From assembly GCF_030269925.1 (NCBI RefSeq), contig NC_085117.1, positions 10,168,731 through 10,232,730 of the forward strand: 64,000 bases of DNA, in the 5' to 3' direction. How positions within the stretch are numbered: the first letter of the stretch is position 1; each line of letters opens with the position of its first letter. Both the position numbers and the translations under genes were made by a program. The notes below the pieces were generated by a model. It saw nothing but the letters and a program-made list of their open reading frames with translations. It made no database searches and was not told where the DNA came from. This DNA is from Bombyx mori. Lineage: Eukaryota > Arthropoda > Insecta > Lepidoptera > Bombycidae. This document shows, piece after piece, positions 1 through 10,942 of this stretch.

Positions 1-37
1 ATGAATGCACGCACATGTACACGCACGCAAACACGCG

Positions 38-39
<2 letters not shown>

Positions 40-83
<44 letters not shown>

Positions 84-110
84 CACACACACACACACAG
101 GCACACACGG
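40..110. repeat. (CA)n microsatellite
   Basis: Pure CA dinucleotide run at about 40-81, continuing as an interrupted CA tract to about 110. Confidence 0.95.
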
Positions 111-225
111 ACGCATATACTCACGTAAAAGCACGTGCACACGCACAAAACCTTGTAGCCACTTTTCATTAAGTAATTTGACTGACTGTTTAATTCTACC
201 TTCAATCTCTTGCAATAATCATACA

Positions 226-1294
226 CAGTGGCGTAGCTACCTAGGGGCTAGGCGGAGCAGTGCCCCGGGGCCCTCAAGCTCAGGGGCCCTCTTATCCTCA
301 GCAGAAATCTCAATCGAACTGAACTTTTGGAAATTTCTCCTATTTTCAAAATAAATACGACGGGTTGCAACCCCACTTTAATCATGACAACTCAGTTGAG
401 AGAAATTCAAAAGTTCTGCCTAGGGAATTCCCCTAAAATCTTTCTGTAGGTTGGCAGTGTTGTCAATTTAACGGATAGTGATATGTGCGTTTTATTATTC
501 ATCGATGTGCGTTTTATTGTGAATTCGAGTTAAGATTTTTTTTTCGAGAACGGTTAAAAATTTAATGTTATATCAGGAGTAAGTAAGCTCGAAGGGATTA
601 TGCCCGTACGTCCCGGCCCCTGTAGGTGGTGGTTTCCCCCCGGTGAAGGTCAATGGGTGACCTGAGTGGGTAGAGGCCGCACAGAGCGCTACCAGCACTC
701 TAGCGCGTCGCCAAGGAGTATCCACGTGATAAAAGAGCAACCGGTTGGCGGTGTATCGCGTCCCAACCCGGCAGGCTGGTTCTGATCCAGCGGGGTATTC
801 CGGGACACCAGCGGCACCGTCTGGGCGGCTTCCGGGCTGCCGTACCGAGACGGCCGACGTTTCAGCCTTCGATTAGCCTCGAAGGCTCCGTCGGCCGGGC
901 GTCCTTGGAGTGAGCTGCGCCGTCTGGTTGTAGTGTTGACCGCGGTAACCCCCCTACCTCATTCGGGTTCTGACCTCGGAGGGGATCGGACGCTTAGGCG
1001 AAGAGTGCAGGGGAGTCGTTTAGTGGGTAGGGCCCTGAAAACATCCTTAGGCCCGCAGTCTCGCAGTCGCGGACCAGTCCCACATACCTACCCCGCGCGC
1101 TCCCTAGGCGCGGGGACATCGTAGGAGGTTCGACCTGCCCTGCAGTGCACAAAAAAGAGCTTAAGTAGTTTAGCATTTTTAAAGTAATTTTATATTTCAT
1201 ATTTTTAATTGATAAAACCTAATCAGTTTACATAGCAGTGGGGCCCCATTTTTTAATTTGCCCCAGGGCCCTTGGTTACCTAGCTACGCCACTG
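226..1294. mobile_element. Non-autonomous hAT-type DNA transposon with GC-rich interior
   Basis: The left end CAGTGGCGTAGCTA at 226 is matched by the inverted end TAGCTACGCCACTG finishing at 1294. The flanking 8-mers are ATCATACA (218-225) and ACCATACA (1295-1302), one mismatch. An 8-bp duplication and a CAGTGGCG-type terminus are typical of hAT elements. The middle (about 600-1140) is unusually GC-rich, has no long ORF, and may be a separate inserted or captured sequence; I could not identify it. Confidence 0.75.
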
Positions 1295-1349
1295 ACCATA
1301 CATCCGATGTACATTATTCAATATAGTTGAGATTTCGACCTCAAGTTTA

Positions 1350-1425
1350 AAGCTGGGTGACGGTGTTCACGTTGTGATGTCTATGAACTCCAGTAAGCAC
1401 ATAACAGCGGCCGGCCCGTGATGGA
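1350..1425 (+). repeat. Degenerate tail fragment of the tRNA-headed SINE family
   Basis: Partial match to the tail consensus seen in other copies (TTCACGTTGTGATGTCTATG, then CTCCAGTAAGCAC). Heavily diverged. Confidence 0.5.
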
Positions 1426-1945
1426 CTCACTTCACACTTTTATCAATAAAATAAAATAATATAATAAAAAAGTAAATCATAAGCTTCATATTAGTTAATT
1501 GTGAACTAGGTACACATTATATTTATAAATATCTTTCATTAGTTTCTTTTTGAGTGTTTTAAGTAATTTCGTACTTTTATGATGACCCAGGTCTGCAGCG
1601 GCGGCGGGCGCGGGGCCCACTCCGTCCGCCATCCTCGGCGCCGCCATGGGCGTGCCCGGCGCGGCGCCTACGTCACGTGAGGACATAACTTATTTCTCTT
1701 ATTATCTCTCAACGTCGACCGTTCATATTGTTCGAATTATTTATTATACCTTCATATTTCGTATTTTATTACTAGTGTATATATGCACTGAACTGTTTCC
1801 CTCAGAAAAAACTTTCGATATTTGACATCTAAATAAACGAAGATTGGATTCACTGTCTTAAATGTAAATGTAAAATCTTAATTTTAAATCAACACTGGGA
1901 AATTTCAGAACGAAAAATGATCTTGTTTATTTTTTAATTCGACAG

Positions 1946-4900
1946 CAAAGAAACAAGAGGATGACGCCTTGATCGACCTAAGCGACGACGTCCCTGATAT
2001 TGCGAAGCTGAGTGAGTTAAATTCGATGTATTCTAACAACGCACTGACGTCACAACGTGTGGACTCCGCGTCGTGACGTCACTGGGACAGACTGCACGTC
2101 ACGTGATAATTAAGTTAGCTGTTAGATAAGTAAGCTGGCCGTTCAGTTTTACAAAATAAAGTCAAATAGTTCTGGAAAAAATGTAGGCGAGGATTACACA
2201 AATACTGTTCAACTATTCTATTCAATAGAAACAAACAAATATTTCCTCTTTATAATATTAGTATACTTGAACGTATATAAGTATGTATGTCAGTCTCTGG
2301 TACTCATCAGGTTTGAGCCCCGTGAGCTCACCTACTAGTTAAGGCTACTCTGATATAGCCTCTCAAGGCTCTCAGCTCAGATAGGGAAAAAAAACTGGTA
2401 CCCATAATGCAGGGAATCCTAGTTTGGAACCAGATGGTCGTGTCACACAAGTCTGTCCCCGGTTATTATTACACTCACAGCGTACTAATCCTGAATCCGT
2501 ATTGAATTTCGAAGGATATTTCATTGAATTTTTGTTTTTTTGTTTAGGCGTAACGGATACTCAAGCAGAAAAGTCTCCGAGCAGCTCGAAGGATGAATTC
2601 GACATGTTCGCTCAATCGAGGAACATCACTTATGAAACCTCGAAGACAGGGTAATTAATTATTTTTTAAGATAACGGTCCTATGTACATATATTAATTAT
2701 CTAATAATTAAAGGAAATGGATAAAGGGTTTTTGAAGTAAGACTTGGAGACAGTCCCACAGAAAACAGTGGGCTAAATTAGGCTGCTAATGATGATGTTG
2801 ATGATGATGTGATGTCATCGGTAATATTGCAAAACTTCGTGGCAGCTTATTTACTTATATGATTTTTTTTTTATAAATGTATATTCAAGTGGATCAACAT
2901 TCATGTTCAACCAAAAATTTCTTTAATGTATTTTATTTATTGTTTAGATTAATGGACGAGCTCACAGCACACCTGGTGTTAAGTGGTTGCTGGAGCCTAT
3001 AGACATCTACAACGTAAATGCGCTACCCACTTTGAGATATGAGTTCTAAGGTCTCAGTATAATTACAACGGCTGCCCCGCCCTTCAAACCGAAACCATTA
3101 CTGCTTCACGGCAGAAATAGGAGAGGTGGTGGTACCTACCCGCGCGGACTCACAAGAGGTCCTACCACCAATATTCTGTTTGTGTTATTTCTAGTACCAG
3201 CAGCTACGCCGATAACTTAGAAGACCAAACCACGACGAGCTTGGCCTCCGCCGCCAGCCACCGAGCCACACAGGGCCAACCTCTGGTAAATCTTCTAGCA
3301 TATTCTTCTTCGGTTAGAAGAGTCCATAAATAATAGTTAAAGAAATATTCAAAATGGCGTCAAAGGTGTTTCCAGTCTATGTAGCGCCTGTGTGCAAGCC
3401 TTACCCTAGCGCCCTCTAGTAAGCATGCGATCAATATGGAATAGGTACAAAATATGTCTATTGGGCGGTCTAAATGGTCTATTGGAAGTGTCAGCCCGGC
3501 GCCCACACAATGGACCATACGTAAAGTCTGCCTCTGAATAGCGTTAATAGAAGGAAAGGAAGAAGCAAAATGAATAAGTTGAAAAAATCAAGTTCCAATC
3601 TATATTATTATATAAAAATGAATCTGCGTACCTAATGAAAAGCAGTCGGGCCGCAAAACTTTTAAAATACAAATCGCAATTGTTCTTTATATTTAAGTTT
3701 GGCGCTGAGCGTATCGTATACATAGTGTTTTTTTTTTAATTATGCTTTAATGTATGTTAGTTATAATTTCGTGTTGTTTCAATGTGTTTGTTGTCAGTTT
3801 GTAGTTTTTTTTTTTGCCTATATAACGTTTTGCTCGACAGCCGACGGAAATCGATGAGAGGGAGATAGACGAGATATCTGCCTGGCTGGCGCAGGAGAAG
3901 GTAGGAGCTATTGATTAATTATTGTTTAAGTTATTAATTTTATTACATACATCATGGAGGTTTATGAATTATCGACCTTAACGTATAAAATGTAAGGTTT
4001 TGCATGGTTTGTCTGCTTTGCCTGATGTTTCATAGAAATATTTTTTTGTGTGTAGGTACATAGGCGTATAGCCTCACATTCCTTCGCTCAACGAATTTAT
4101 ATTTTCGATTTTATATCATACATAATTCACCCCAAAGCTAAAATGAATCGAGTCAAGCTAGTTTTTCCAGTTTTTGTGAAAGACAATAGTTTTTCGATAG
4201 GGTTGGCACCATTTAGTTGTTAAGTAGGTACCTAACTTTAGGTAATTATCTTTTTAATATCTTTAATGAGCTACAAAACTTTGATTACTAAATTAAACTA
4301 TTTAATATTCTTAAACACTAAATAAAAGTCATTTTCAGTTCAAAAAAGTTAAATCTAACAAATTAACAAAAGTATTGTGACATCCCAGATTTGTCCCTAT
4401 TCTAACTCTAGTATCTATTCCCCTCAATCTACTGTACGCAAGATTTTTTTTTATTGCTTAGATAGCTGGACGAGCTCACAGCCCACCTAGTGTTAAGTGG
4501 TTACTGGAGCCCATAGACATTTACAACGTAAATGCGTCACCCACCTTGAGATATAAGTTCTAAGATCTCAGTATAGTTAAAACGGCTGCCCCACCCTTCA
4601 AACCGAAACGCATTACTGTTTCACGACAGAAATAGGTAGGGTGGTGGTACCTACCCGTGCGGACTCACAAGAGGTCCTACCACCACTAGGTAGTAGTTAC
4701 CTAGCTTTAGGTAATTAACTTTTTAATATCTTTAATGAGTTACAAAACTTTGATGACTACATTAAACTACTTTAATATTCTTTAACACTAAATAAAAGTC
4801 ATTTTCAGTTCAACACAGTTAAATCTAACAACTCAACAAAAGTATTGAGACATCCCTGATTTGTCCCTATTCTATTCCACCCCAAACTACTGTACGCAAG

Positions 4901-5127
4901 TATCGGTAAAAAAAAAAACTTAAATTCGATAAGATAATAGTTATGATAAGTGACAATTCCCCCAGGCGGCTTCCGAGAGCGTCCACGAGAGCGTGACCAG
5001 TAGCGACTTCGACAAGTTCCTGGCGGAGCGCGCGGCCGCCGCCGAGCAGCTGCCCGATATCAGCGACCGCAGCCCTAGGCACCGGCACATCAACAAGGAT
5101 GACCAGGACTCTAGGTTCGCGCTCTGA
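1946..5127 (+). CDS. Tom1: TOM1-family endosomal sorting adaptor, C-terminal part (5' exons off the window)
   Basis: TOM1 and TOM1L2 bind ubiquitinated cargo, clathrin and Tollip on endosomes. Five exons are visible: 1946-2011, 2548-2650, 3195-3285, 3841-3900 and 4966-5127, all with GT-AG borders and matching phases. The first begins inside a codon, so upstream exons for the VHS and GAT domains must lie left of the window. The encoded tail has a clathrin-box-like LIDLSDD, then DEFDMFAQSRN, SSYADNL, a DEISAWL segment, DFDKFLAERAAAAEQLPD, and ends in FAL before TGA. From memory this order matches the vertebrate TOM1/TOM1L2 tails, which also end in FAL. Introns hold SINEs, and the copy at 2933-3170 ends 24 bp before the third exon. 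I cannot separate TOM1 from TOM1L2; insects may have a single gene. No promoter is visible. A candidate AATAAA lies at 5292. Confidence 0.88.
2226..2285 (-). mobile_element. Helitron-like end fragment
   Basis: AAACAAACAAA followed by TTTCCTCTTTATAATATTAG matches one end of the Helitron-like copy at 42329-42544. Confidence 0.45.
2304..2394 (+). mobile_element. 5'-truncated Bm1-like SINE
   Basis: Matches the 3' part of the full copy at 60828-61124 (GTTTGAGCCCCGTG, GCTCACCTAC, ATAGCCTCTCAAGGCT) and ends in an A run. It is flanked by the direct repeat CTGGTAC at 2297-2303 and 2395-2401, a target-site duplication. Confidence 0.8.
2933..3170 (-). mobile_element. Tail-only copy of the tRNA-headed SINE family, in a TOM1 intron
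   Basis: Minus-strand copy that starts at CCACC(A) near 3170 and ends in the T-rich, ATTG-containing segment at 2933. It stops 24 bp before the TOM1 exon starting at 3195, so the acceptor tract (TTCTGTTTGTGTTATTTCTAG) begins almost at its edge. Confidence 0.85.
4227..4442 (+). repeat. Direct repeat, left copy, flanking a SINE
   Basis: Matches 4696-4900 over almost its full length (shared CTTTAGGTAATTA, CTTTAATGAG, AACACTAAATAAAAGTCATT, ACTGTACGCAAG), with scattered mismatches and a short deletion in the right copy. Confidence 0.85.
4443..4686 (-). mobile_element. Tail-only copy of the tRNA-headed SINE family
   Basis: Starts with a T run and GCTTAGATAGCTGGACGAGC and runs to TCCTACCACCAC. It lies exactly between the two direct repeats. 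Confidence 0.85.
4696..4900 (+). repeat. Direct repeat, right copy, flanking a SINE
   Basis: Second copy of the sequence at 4227-4442; see that entry. It ends 65 bp before the last TOM1 exon. Confidence 0.85.
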
Positions 5128-5222
5128 TCCCACACGCTCCAAGCGTAGCACAGCGACATCTAAATCCAATTAATCAAGCCCAATATCTCCCGCAGAGCTT
5201 CACCTTAGGTCGGATCTACAAG

Positions 5223-5337
5223 GTTTTGTCGTTGGCCAGCTGTCACTGTCAACTTTTTGCCGTCGTGACTTTTATAATATCCGACACGACAAATAAATCG
5301 TGTCTGAACGTTCGATCGTAAAGGCCAACGACAAAAC
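5223..5337. repeat. Foldback (inverted repeat) in the TOM1 3' region
   Basis: GTTTTGTCGTTGGCC at 5223-5237 is perfectly inverted at 5323-5337. Inside is a second hairpin, GACACGA at 5283-5289 with TCGTGTC at 5298-5304, whose 8-base loop includes an AATAAA (5292-5297). Either a small palindromic MITE or an RNA structure in the TOM1 3' UTR. Confidence 0.7.
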
Positions 5338-5973
5338 GGCATATGTATGTAAATGGATCGGAAGGATGCGTTCCCCTGTGACGACGTGTATTCATGTAGT
5401 ACATACAGGTCGTGACTTGTTTATTTAAATGGAAATTAGATGGTTACGACTTTTTAATGTAGTAACGACAGACTGTCGAAATAATGAAAATAATTAGGAC
5501 ATCAGTCATCCGACGTCATAATAAAAAAAGTGGTATGTGTGGGTTCACAAAACATATAAAAAATTTAAAACATAAAGAGGATAGTTTCAGTAATGAAAAT
5601 AGTTATAAAAGACAAGATAAAAAACCGTTACGGAACTGTGGGAACGCACACTTACCGATTGTGGAACGAAAATAAACTGTTACCTTAAGTATACAGATGA
5701 CAGTTTATACAACTTAAGGATAAATACATCTCTCTCTGCTTAGCAAGTTCATTTCAGAACCCGCAATGTAAAGCTAAGGTAGATCGCTCCCCGCGTTCGT
5801 TCGAGGTCACAGACCTAACACGTCATCTGAGATTTTACCTTTACATTACGTGCAATGCTAATTACTATTGTATTGATTAGCTCTGCCATCTGCCTTCTTT
5901 GGGTATTGTAATAGCTTGGATATATAATCGACTTGACAGACAAGAAGTCTGGTAATTGTATTATACAGTAGAG

Positions 5974-6195
5974 CAGGGGTGAGCAACCTTTTTAATCAAT
6001 GGGCCAATTTTTAATTTTTTTTTGGCGGGCCGCACATAGATTAACTCTAATTACTAATTTACGAAACTTACTAAAAAAAAGTAGAGATTTCATATGCAAA
6101 TTTTAATGCAAGATAAAAACAAATAAGGAAAGAAGAGAAAGTCGATAAGATAAATTCAATCTTAGAAATGCTTGGTCGCGTGTTGCTCATCCTTG
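5974..6195. mobile_element. Short hAT-type MITE with perfect 8-bp target duplication
   Basis: The ends CAGGGGTGAGCAACC (5974) and the inverted GTTGCTCATCCTTG (ending 6195) form imperfect TIRs. CAGTAGAG is duplicated perfectly at 5966-5973 and 6196-6203. It encodes nothing. Confidence 0.85.
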
Positions 6196-6227
6196 CAGTA
6201 GAGTATCGTGGATATAAGAACTAATAG

Positions 6228-6275
6228 CGTACCTGGTGCTAAGTGTTTGCCAGAGCTCATAGAAAATAGATGCGT
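6228..6275 (-). repeat. Short degenerate SINE tail fragment
   Basis: TACCTGGTGCTAAGTGTTTG and AGAGCTCATAGA match the tail consensus. Confidence 0.4.
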
Positions 6276-7647
6276 TCCGGCTTTTAGAGTGGAATGTGTA
6301 AGTGATCGCAGTTAGCAGTTTATTAGCATTGTGTTTGCATTGGTTAATGACATTGGCAACGATGACGTTTAAAATGCATTTGCATTCGTTTGCATTCGTA
6401 AACTGTTAAAAATATATATGTATACAAATATATACTTTAATGAAATTAAGTAACAATAACAATAATTATCATGAAGATTGCTTAGTTCATCGACGTTATA
6501 TATAAATCAGACGCAGTTGTTATTATTTGAAAATAAGCTTTTTTTTGTATTCTTATTTTGTAATTGTAATATTATTTATGAAACCAAAACTTAAAGTTCA
6601 CTTTAGTTTTAATTGAAATTACATGTTATGTAGGTTTGATGCAGCAGACTTGCCATTTGGTGCCTACCTTATATAGTAAATACTATTACAATCATGTACT
6701 AAACAAAATAATTCCCATATTTAATGTGATATAATAATAAAATAAGATGGAAAATAATATCACTTCTGTCGTAATTTATAGTTATGTCAATATGTAAAAT
6801 GTAGAAAAACCAATCATTTCGTGAGTAATGTTTTTTGTAAATGGATTTAAAGTATCATCGATCGTTGTATTAATCTGTTTACTTTCAAAAACAAACAATC
6901 ACTAAAATACAATCATTATTCTTCTCCTTTCTTTTTTATTATGGTAATAGGCTTCGTTTTGTGCCAGTATTGCCAGTGTCGAATTTATTTATTCTTCAAT
7001 TATAATGAAATACATACATATACAGTTATTTGAAAAATAAACGAAAAATAACGAAATGAAATCAAGTAGATTTATTTGAAATATTTGTAAATTGGGATGA
7101 AATTTAATTAGATCAATTGAACAGAGATAAGATGAATGTAATGTTCCAAGGAAAATGGTGGGAATTTGCTGAGACTTTTTGGAAGAATGTTGTTTATCTT
7201 TCATCAGCTATAATTAATTTCGCCACACTTGTATATTTTCACAGATATTGAACGGTTGTAAGCCACCATTATTGCACTGGAAATCCGAAAAAACGCTAGA
7301 TTAAATAAAAACAATTTACCCAACTTCGCTCCCCGAACTCTTGATAAAGTCGCATAAAATCGTATTATAATTAACAAATGACTAACTAGTAGCTACACTA
7401 GTCTCTGGAATCTAAGGCAGTTTGTGAATATATGCCGTATTTTATCTTTTTATTTCTTATAAGGCTGCACATTCTTCGTTCCGTTTGCGCCACGGAATCA
7501 CAGATTATGTAAAACAGTCTATTTAAAAATAAAACTTAGACCTATATTCTAAGTTAAGCTTAAATATTTTAAGTCTCACTAATAAACCTCTGTTATTATT
7601 TAAATGTTTTTTAAATCTTCTACGTATCTACTTTACGTACTACATAT

Positions 7648-7923
7648 GAGTCGACTATTATCAAAGCCGGCAATCTGACTTTTGGACAATGATTGGTAAA
7701 TCAGAAAAACGAATTATTGACTTTGTATTCCATTGGCAGTCACAAAACTTTTCGGAACGACATCTTAGATAAATAACAGGTTAACTATTAACCTTTATTT
7801 AATGCAGGTTTTGAACCGTATTCTTTGAAGGAGACGATTATATTCAAATCAATCTGAATTGACATATCAATAAAATTTTTTTGTCCAAATGCACAGATTG
7901 CCACCTTTGATAGTAGACGACTC
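7648..7923. mobile_element. 276-bp MITE, copy 1 (Sola-like ends, 4-bp duplication)
   Basis: Begins GAGTCGACTATTATCAAAG and ends in the inverse CTTTGATAGTAGACGACTC-type sequence. The flanks are ATAT on both sides (7644-7647, 7924-7927). The element at 50025-50300 has the same length and differs at only a handful of bases. GAG termini with 4-bp duplications suggest the Sola superfamily, which is inference. Confidence 0.85.
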
Positions 7924-9787
7924 ATATTTCCGAAAACCTTTGTGAAAATATCAATAAAACTCGCTTTTATTTCATTTTAAAGAATTCTTTAACTACATTA
8001 AAACGAATATTAACGTGAAAATGCGTACATTTCACTTGTTCCGGTATTAACATAATCGTGTTGCAAATTGTATTGTAGAATCGCTTCTATGTTTAGGAAA
8101 GTTGTCTAGGTCGACTTTGAATTGTGTTTAGAAGATTGTGAAGTAATTTTCACAGATATACACTTAGTTTTTAATTACCAAAAAAAAAAATAACAAACCT
8201 TTTAGATCAGTCTTACTTAAATAAATTCAGTATTGGCTTATTATAGAATACAAATAAATTCTTTAAATTTTTGGTAATTAAAAATAGTTATATGGACTTC
8301 GTGAAAATACGAGAGCATTTAATGAAAGACCACTGGCTTATATTGTGATATCTATTCGGTTTGTTCAATAAGTAAAATTCATTTTAGTATATTATATTAT
8401 ATACTTTATTTTGGCGCTACGAAAAAGTATTTATTTCTCTCACACTACGAATATAAATCAGAAAGGTTTTTATATACCTATCATACAGAATACATTTTTG
8501 TTTTTACGAATTATCTTTCTTCAGTTCCATCTGTGTATTTAGCATCGAAACATTGAACAAATTGAGACGGTCGCTAGTACATGCGGTTTATATAGTATTC
8601 TAAAAGGGTCGTGATTGTGATAAGAGCTAAATGTAAATTAGACGTATTATAATTTCAACATTTAAAATCATTACATTATAGTATTCAACAAACATTAGCG
8701 TTTTAACAGAATTCGTAATATAGTATATAATATAGTATGACGTCATCCGAAATCTGTTAACGCATTTTAGTATATGTGTGGGTGTAATTGCTATTTTATT
8801 GAATCAGCGTTATTAATTTATATAGATTGTGTGTATCGAAAACTACCGCATAGTATAATATTAATGTGCTATTAATTACAAAGGCCATTCCACATTGTCT
8901 TAATTAAATGTTCTATTCGTGTCAATGTGATAATGATAAAAGAACAAGCTTAATGTTATTATTTTAATATATTTTACGTTATAATCGTTGTATATTAAGT
9001 AATAAAATAAATATTATCGTACCAATATTACTGTTTTATTTTAAACTAAACTATTGGGAGGGTTAGATCGACACTTAATTCGTAATTAAACAAGAACGAA
9101 ATACTAAGTAGACAGGAGGCCTATAAAATCAAAGGCAGCTAAACGCCATAATGTCGTAGATGTATTAACAATGGCTCTAGCTTGTTTAGTTAATTGAACA
9201 TGCTTTAGTGTTTTAATGTTATAACAAATGCATCAAAATCTCTAACAAATTCAGTTCAAAAAAGTTAAGTTTACTCTGTATTAAGTACTAATAAACGAAG
9301 TTTTATCATTTAAAATTCAGATTATTAGTAATTGCTTGGTTTAGTTTTATTCAAGTATAAAAAATCATAGAAGCTAAAAAAATAATTTCGAAATTATAAG
9401 ACACCTAACTCCATTTTATCTATTTACACTGGTTAGAAGTACCAAGCCGTGTGAGGTACATTATTTAATGCTCAAACTAATAATTCCTTAATTTTAAAAG
9501 GTTTAAAAAAATCTTTTTAATGATATTTTATATTTGTATGAAGAGTAAATTTAAAATACTAGATAGAAGAAGAGAAAACAGACAGAGGTCATAATGCTAC
9601 TTTTGACTCGGACATAATGTTTCTGAAGTCGTAACTAATTGTAAACATAAGTTTTAAATCTAGTGTTAAAATGCGAATAACTCATCGGACAACGGTTACC
9701 AACTTTCTCGAGTACTGTACCAGCGTATCATTTATCACCGTCCAGCATTTATTGCATTATATACCAGGACGTATTGTTAACACACAT

Positions 9788-9945
9788 GAGTGGGTACTTA
9801 ACACCTTGTCTATTTCTACCACAAAGCAGTCGTGTGGTTCGGTTTGAAGGGTGCGACAGCTTACGCAATACTATTTCACAATAACATACAAGCTGTGATG
9901 TCTATGGGCCCCAGTGACCGATTACATTATGTAAGGCATTTAACC
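9788..9945 (+). repeat. Degenerate SINE tail copy
   Basis: Contains diverged forms of the tail landmarks: GTCTATTTCTACCACAAAGC, GGTTCGGTTTGAAGGGTG and GATGTCTATGGGCCCCAGTG. Confidence 0.6.
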
Positions 9946-10510
9946 ATATAGGTATAAAAATACTATATAGGAAATTCTATCAAAAAGGCGTAAAAATAAA
10001 AACATTTTATTATAATTATTTTTTTATTCATTTTATTTATCAATTTCTGTATCTACAACTGATACACAAAAGTTTTGGCAGATACGCTATCCTGATTATT
10101 TACAATAAAAATGACATATAGAAAATTACATATCCAATTTGAGATACACAAGTATTAAGTTTCAGAATGTCTAGTTTAAAAAAAAATTATTACAAAAATA
10201 CAACTTAGTATTTTTCTAACTGGATCTTATCTTAATCTATTTCTTGTGATGGTTATAATATAAAAAGAAGTACAAAATAATCGCCAATATTATCTACGAG
10301 TATAAAACACGTACTTGTTCGATGTAACTAATCTTTGTACTAAGGAATGTTAAGACGATCATTATGATACAGAAATTATAAATACAGCTGCTACAACTAA
10401 CGACGCTGACGTCACAAAGGAGTCACGAACAGAAACAGCATTTAAATTAAGTTCAACAGTTCGCACGAGATCCGTGTCCATAGATGAAGCGGATAATCAG
10501 TTTCATGTGT

Positions 10511-10536
10511 ACTCTCTCTATCTCTCTCTCTCTCTG
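10511..10536. repeat. (TC)n microsatellite
   Basis: Interrupted then pure CT run. Confidence 0.85.
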
Positions 10537-10942
10537 GTCACTGGTTGTACGAATGTTCGACATAAATTATCAAGTGCGTATGTAACTAACAACCCATAGA
10601 ATATGCCATCGTTTCTCAAACTTTCGTCGCACCGTGTCATAAAATAAGATTCGCATTCGAAATATTGAACGGCAGTGGATTTGGAACTTAGATTTTTGTT
10701 AAATTAACTAAAAGGTAGCGATATGAGGGGTGGCCAATCTTTGAATATTTTAGTATCAATTACGTAGTAAAAGGTTGAGAAACGACATCAATAGACAAAC
10801 AACTTCAACACAATTTAGAGAACAATTCAACAAACAGTCTAGCGAACAAAATGCAGATATTTGTAAGTATAAAAAGTAAATAATTATAACTATACAGTAC
10901 TATTCTATGGAAGTCTCATAAGAGGGCGCCGCGGCCAAGTGT

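Larger units (their letters stand above)
8000..10942. other. AT-rich intergenic stretch between TOM1 and PDI
   Basis: No ORF of note and no recognised repeat except the fragment at 9788-9945 and the TC microsatellite. The right part (about 10020-10942) is probably the PDI 3' UTR, given T-rich AATAAA-like complements near 10000-10040. Confidence 0.5.

Noticed and set aside
1..354. ORF of 117 codons at the left edge
   Set aside because: It is an open frame through the CA microsatellite and the hAT end, with no coding character.
1495..1686. GC-rich 63-codon minus ORF (MSSRDVGAAPGTPMAAPR)
   Set aside because: Short and with no splice support or conserved motif. The local GC patch is notable, but coding function is not supported.
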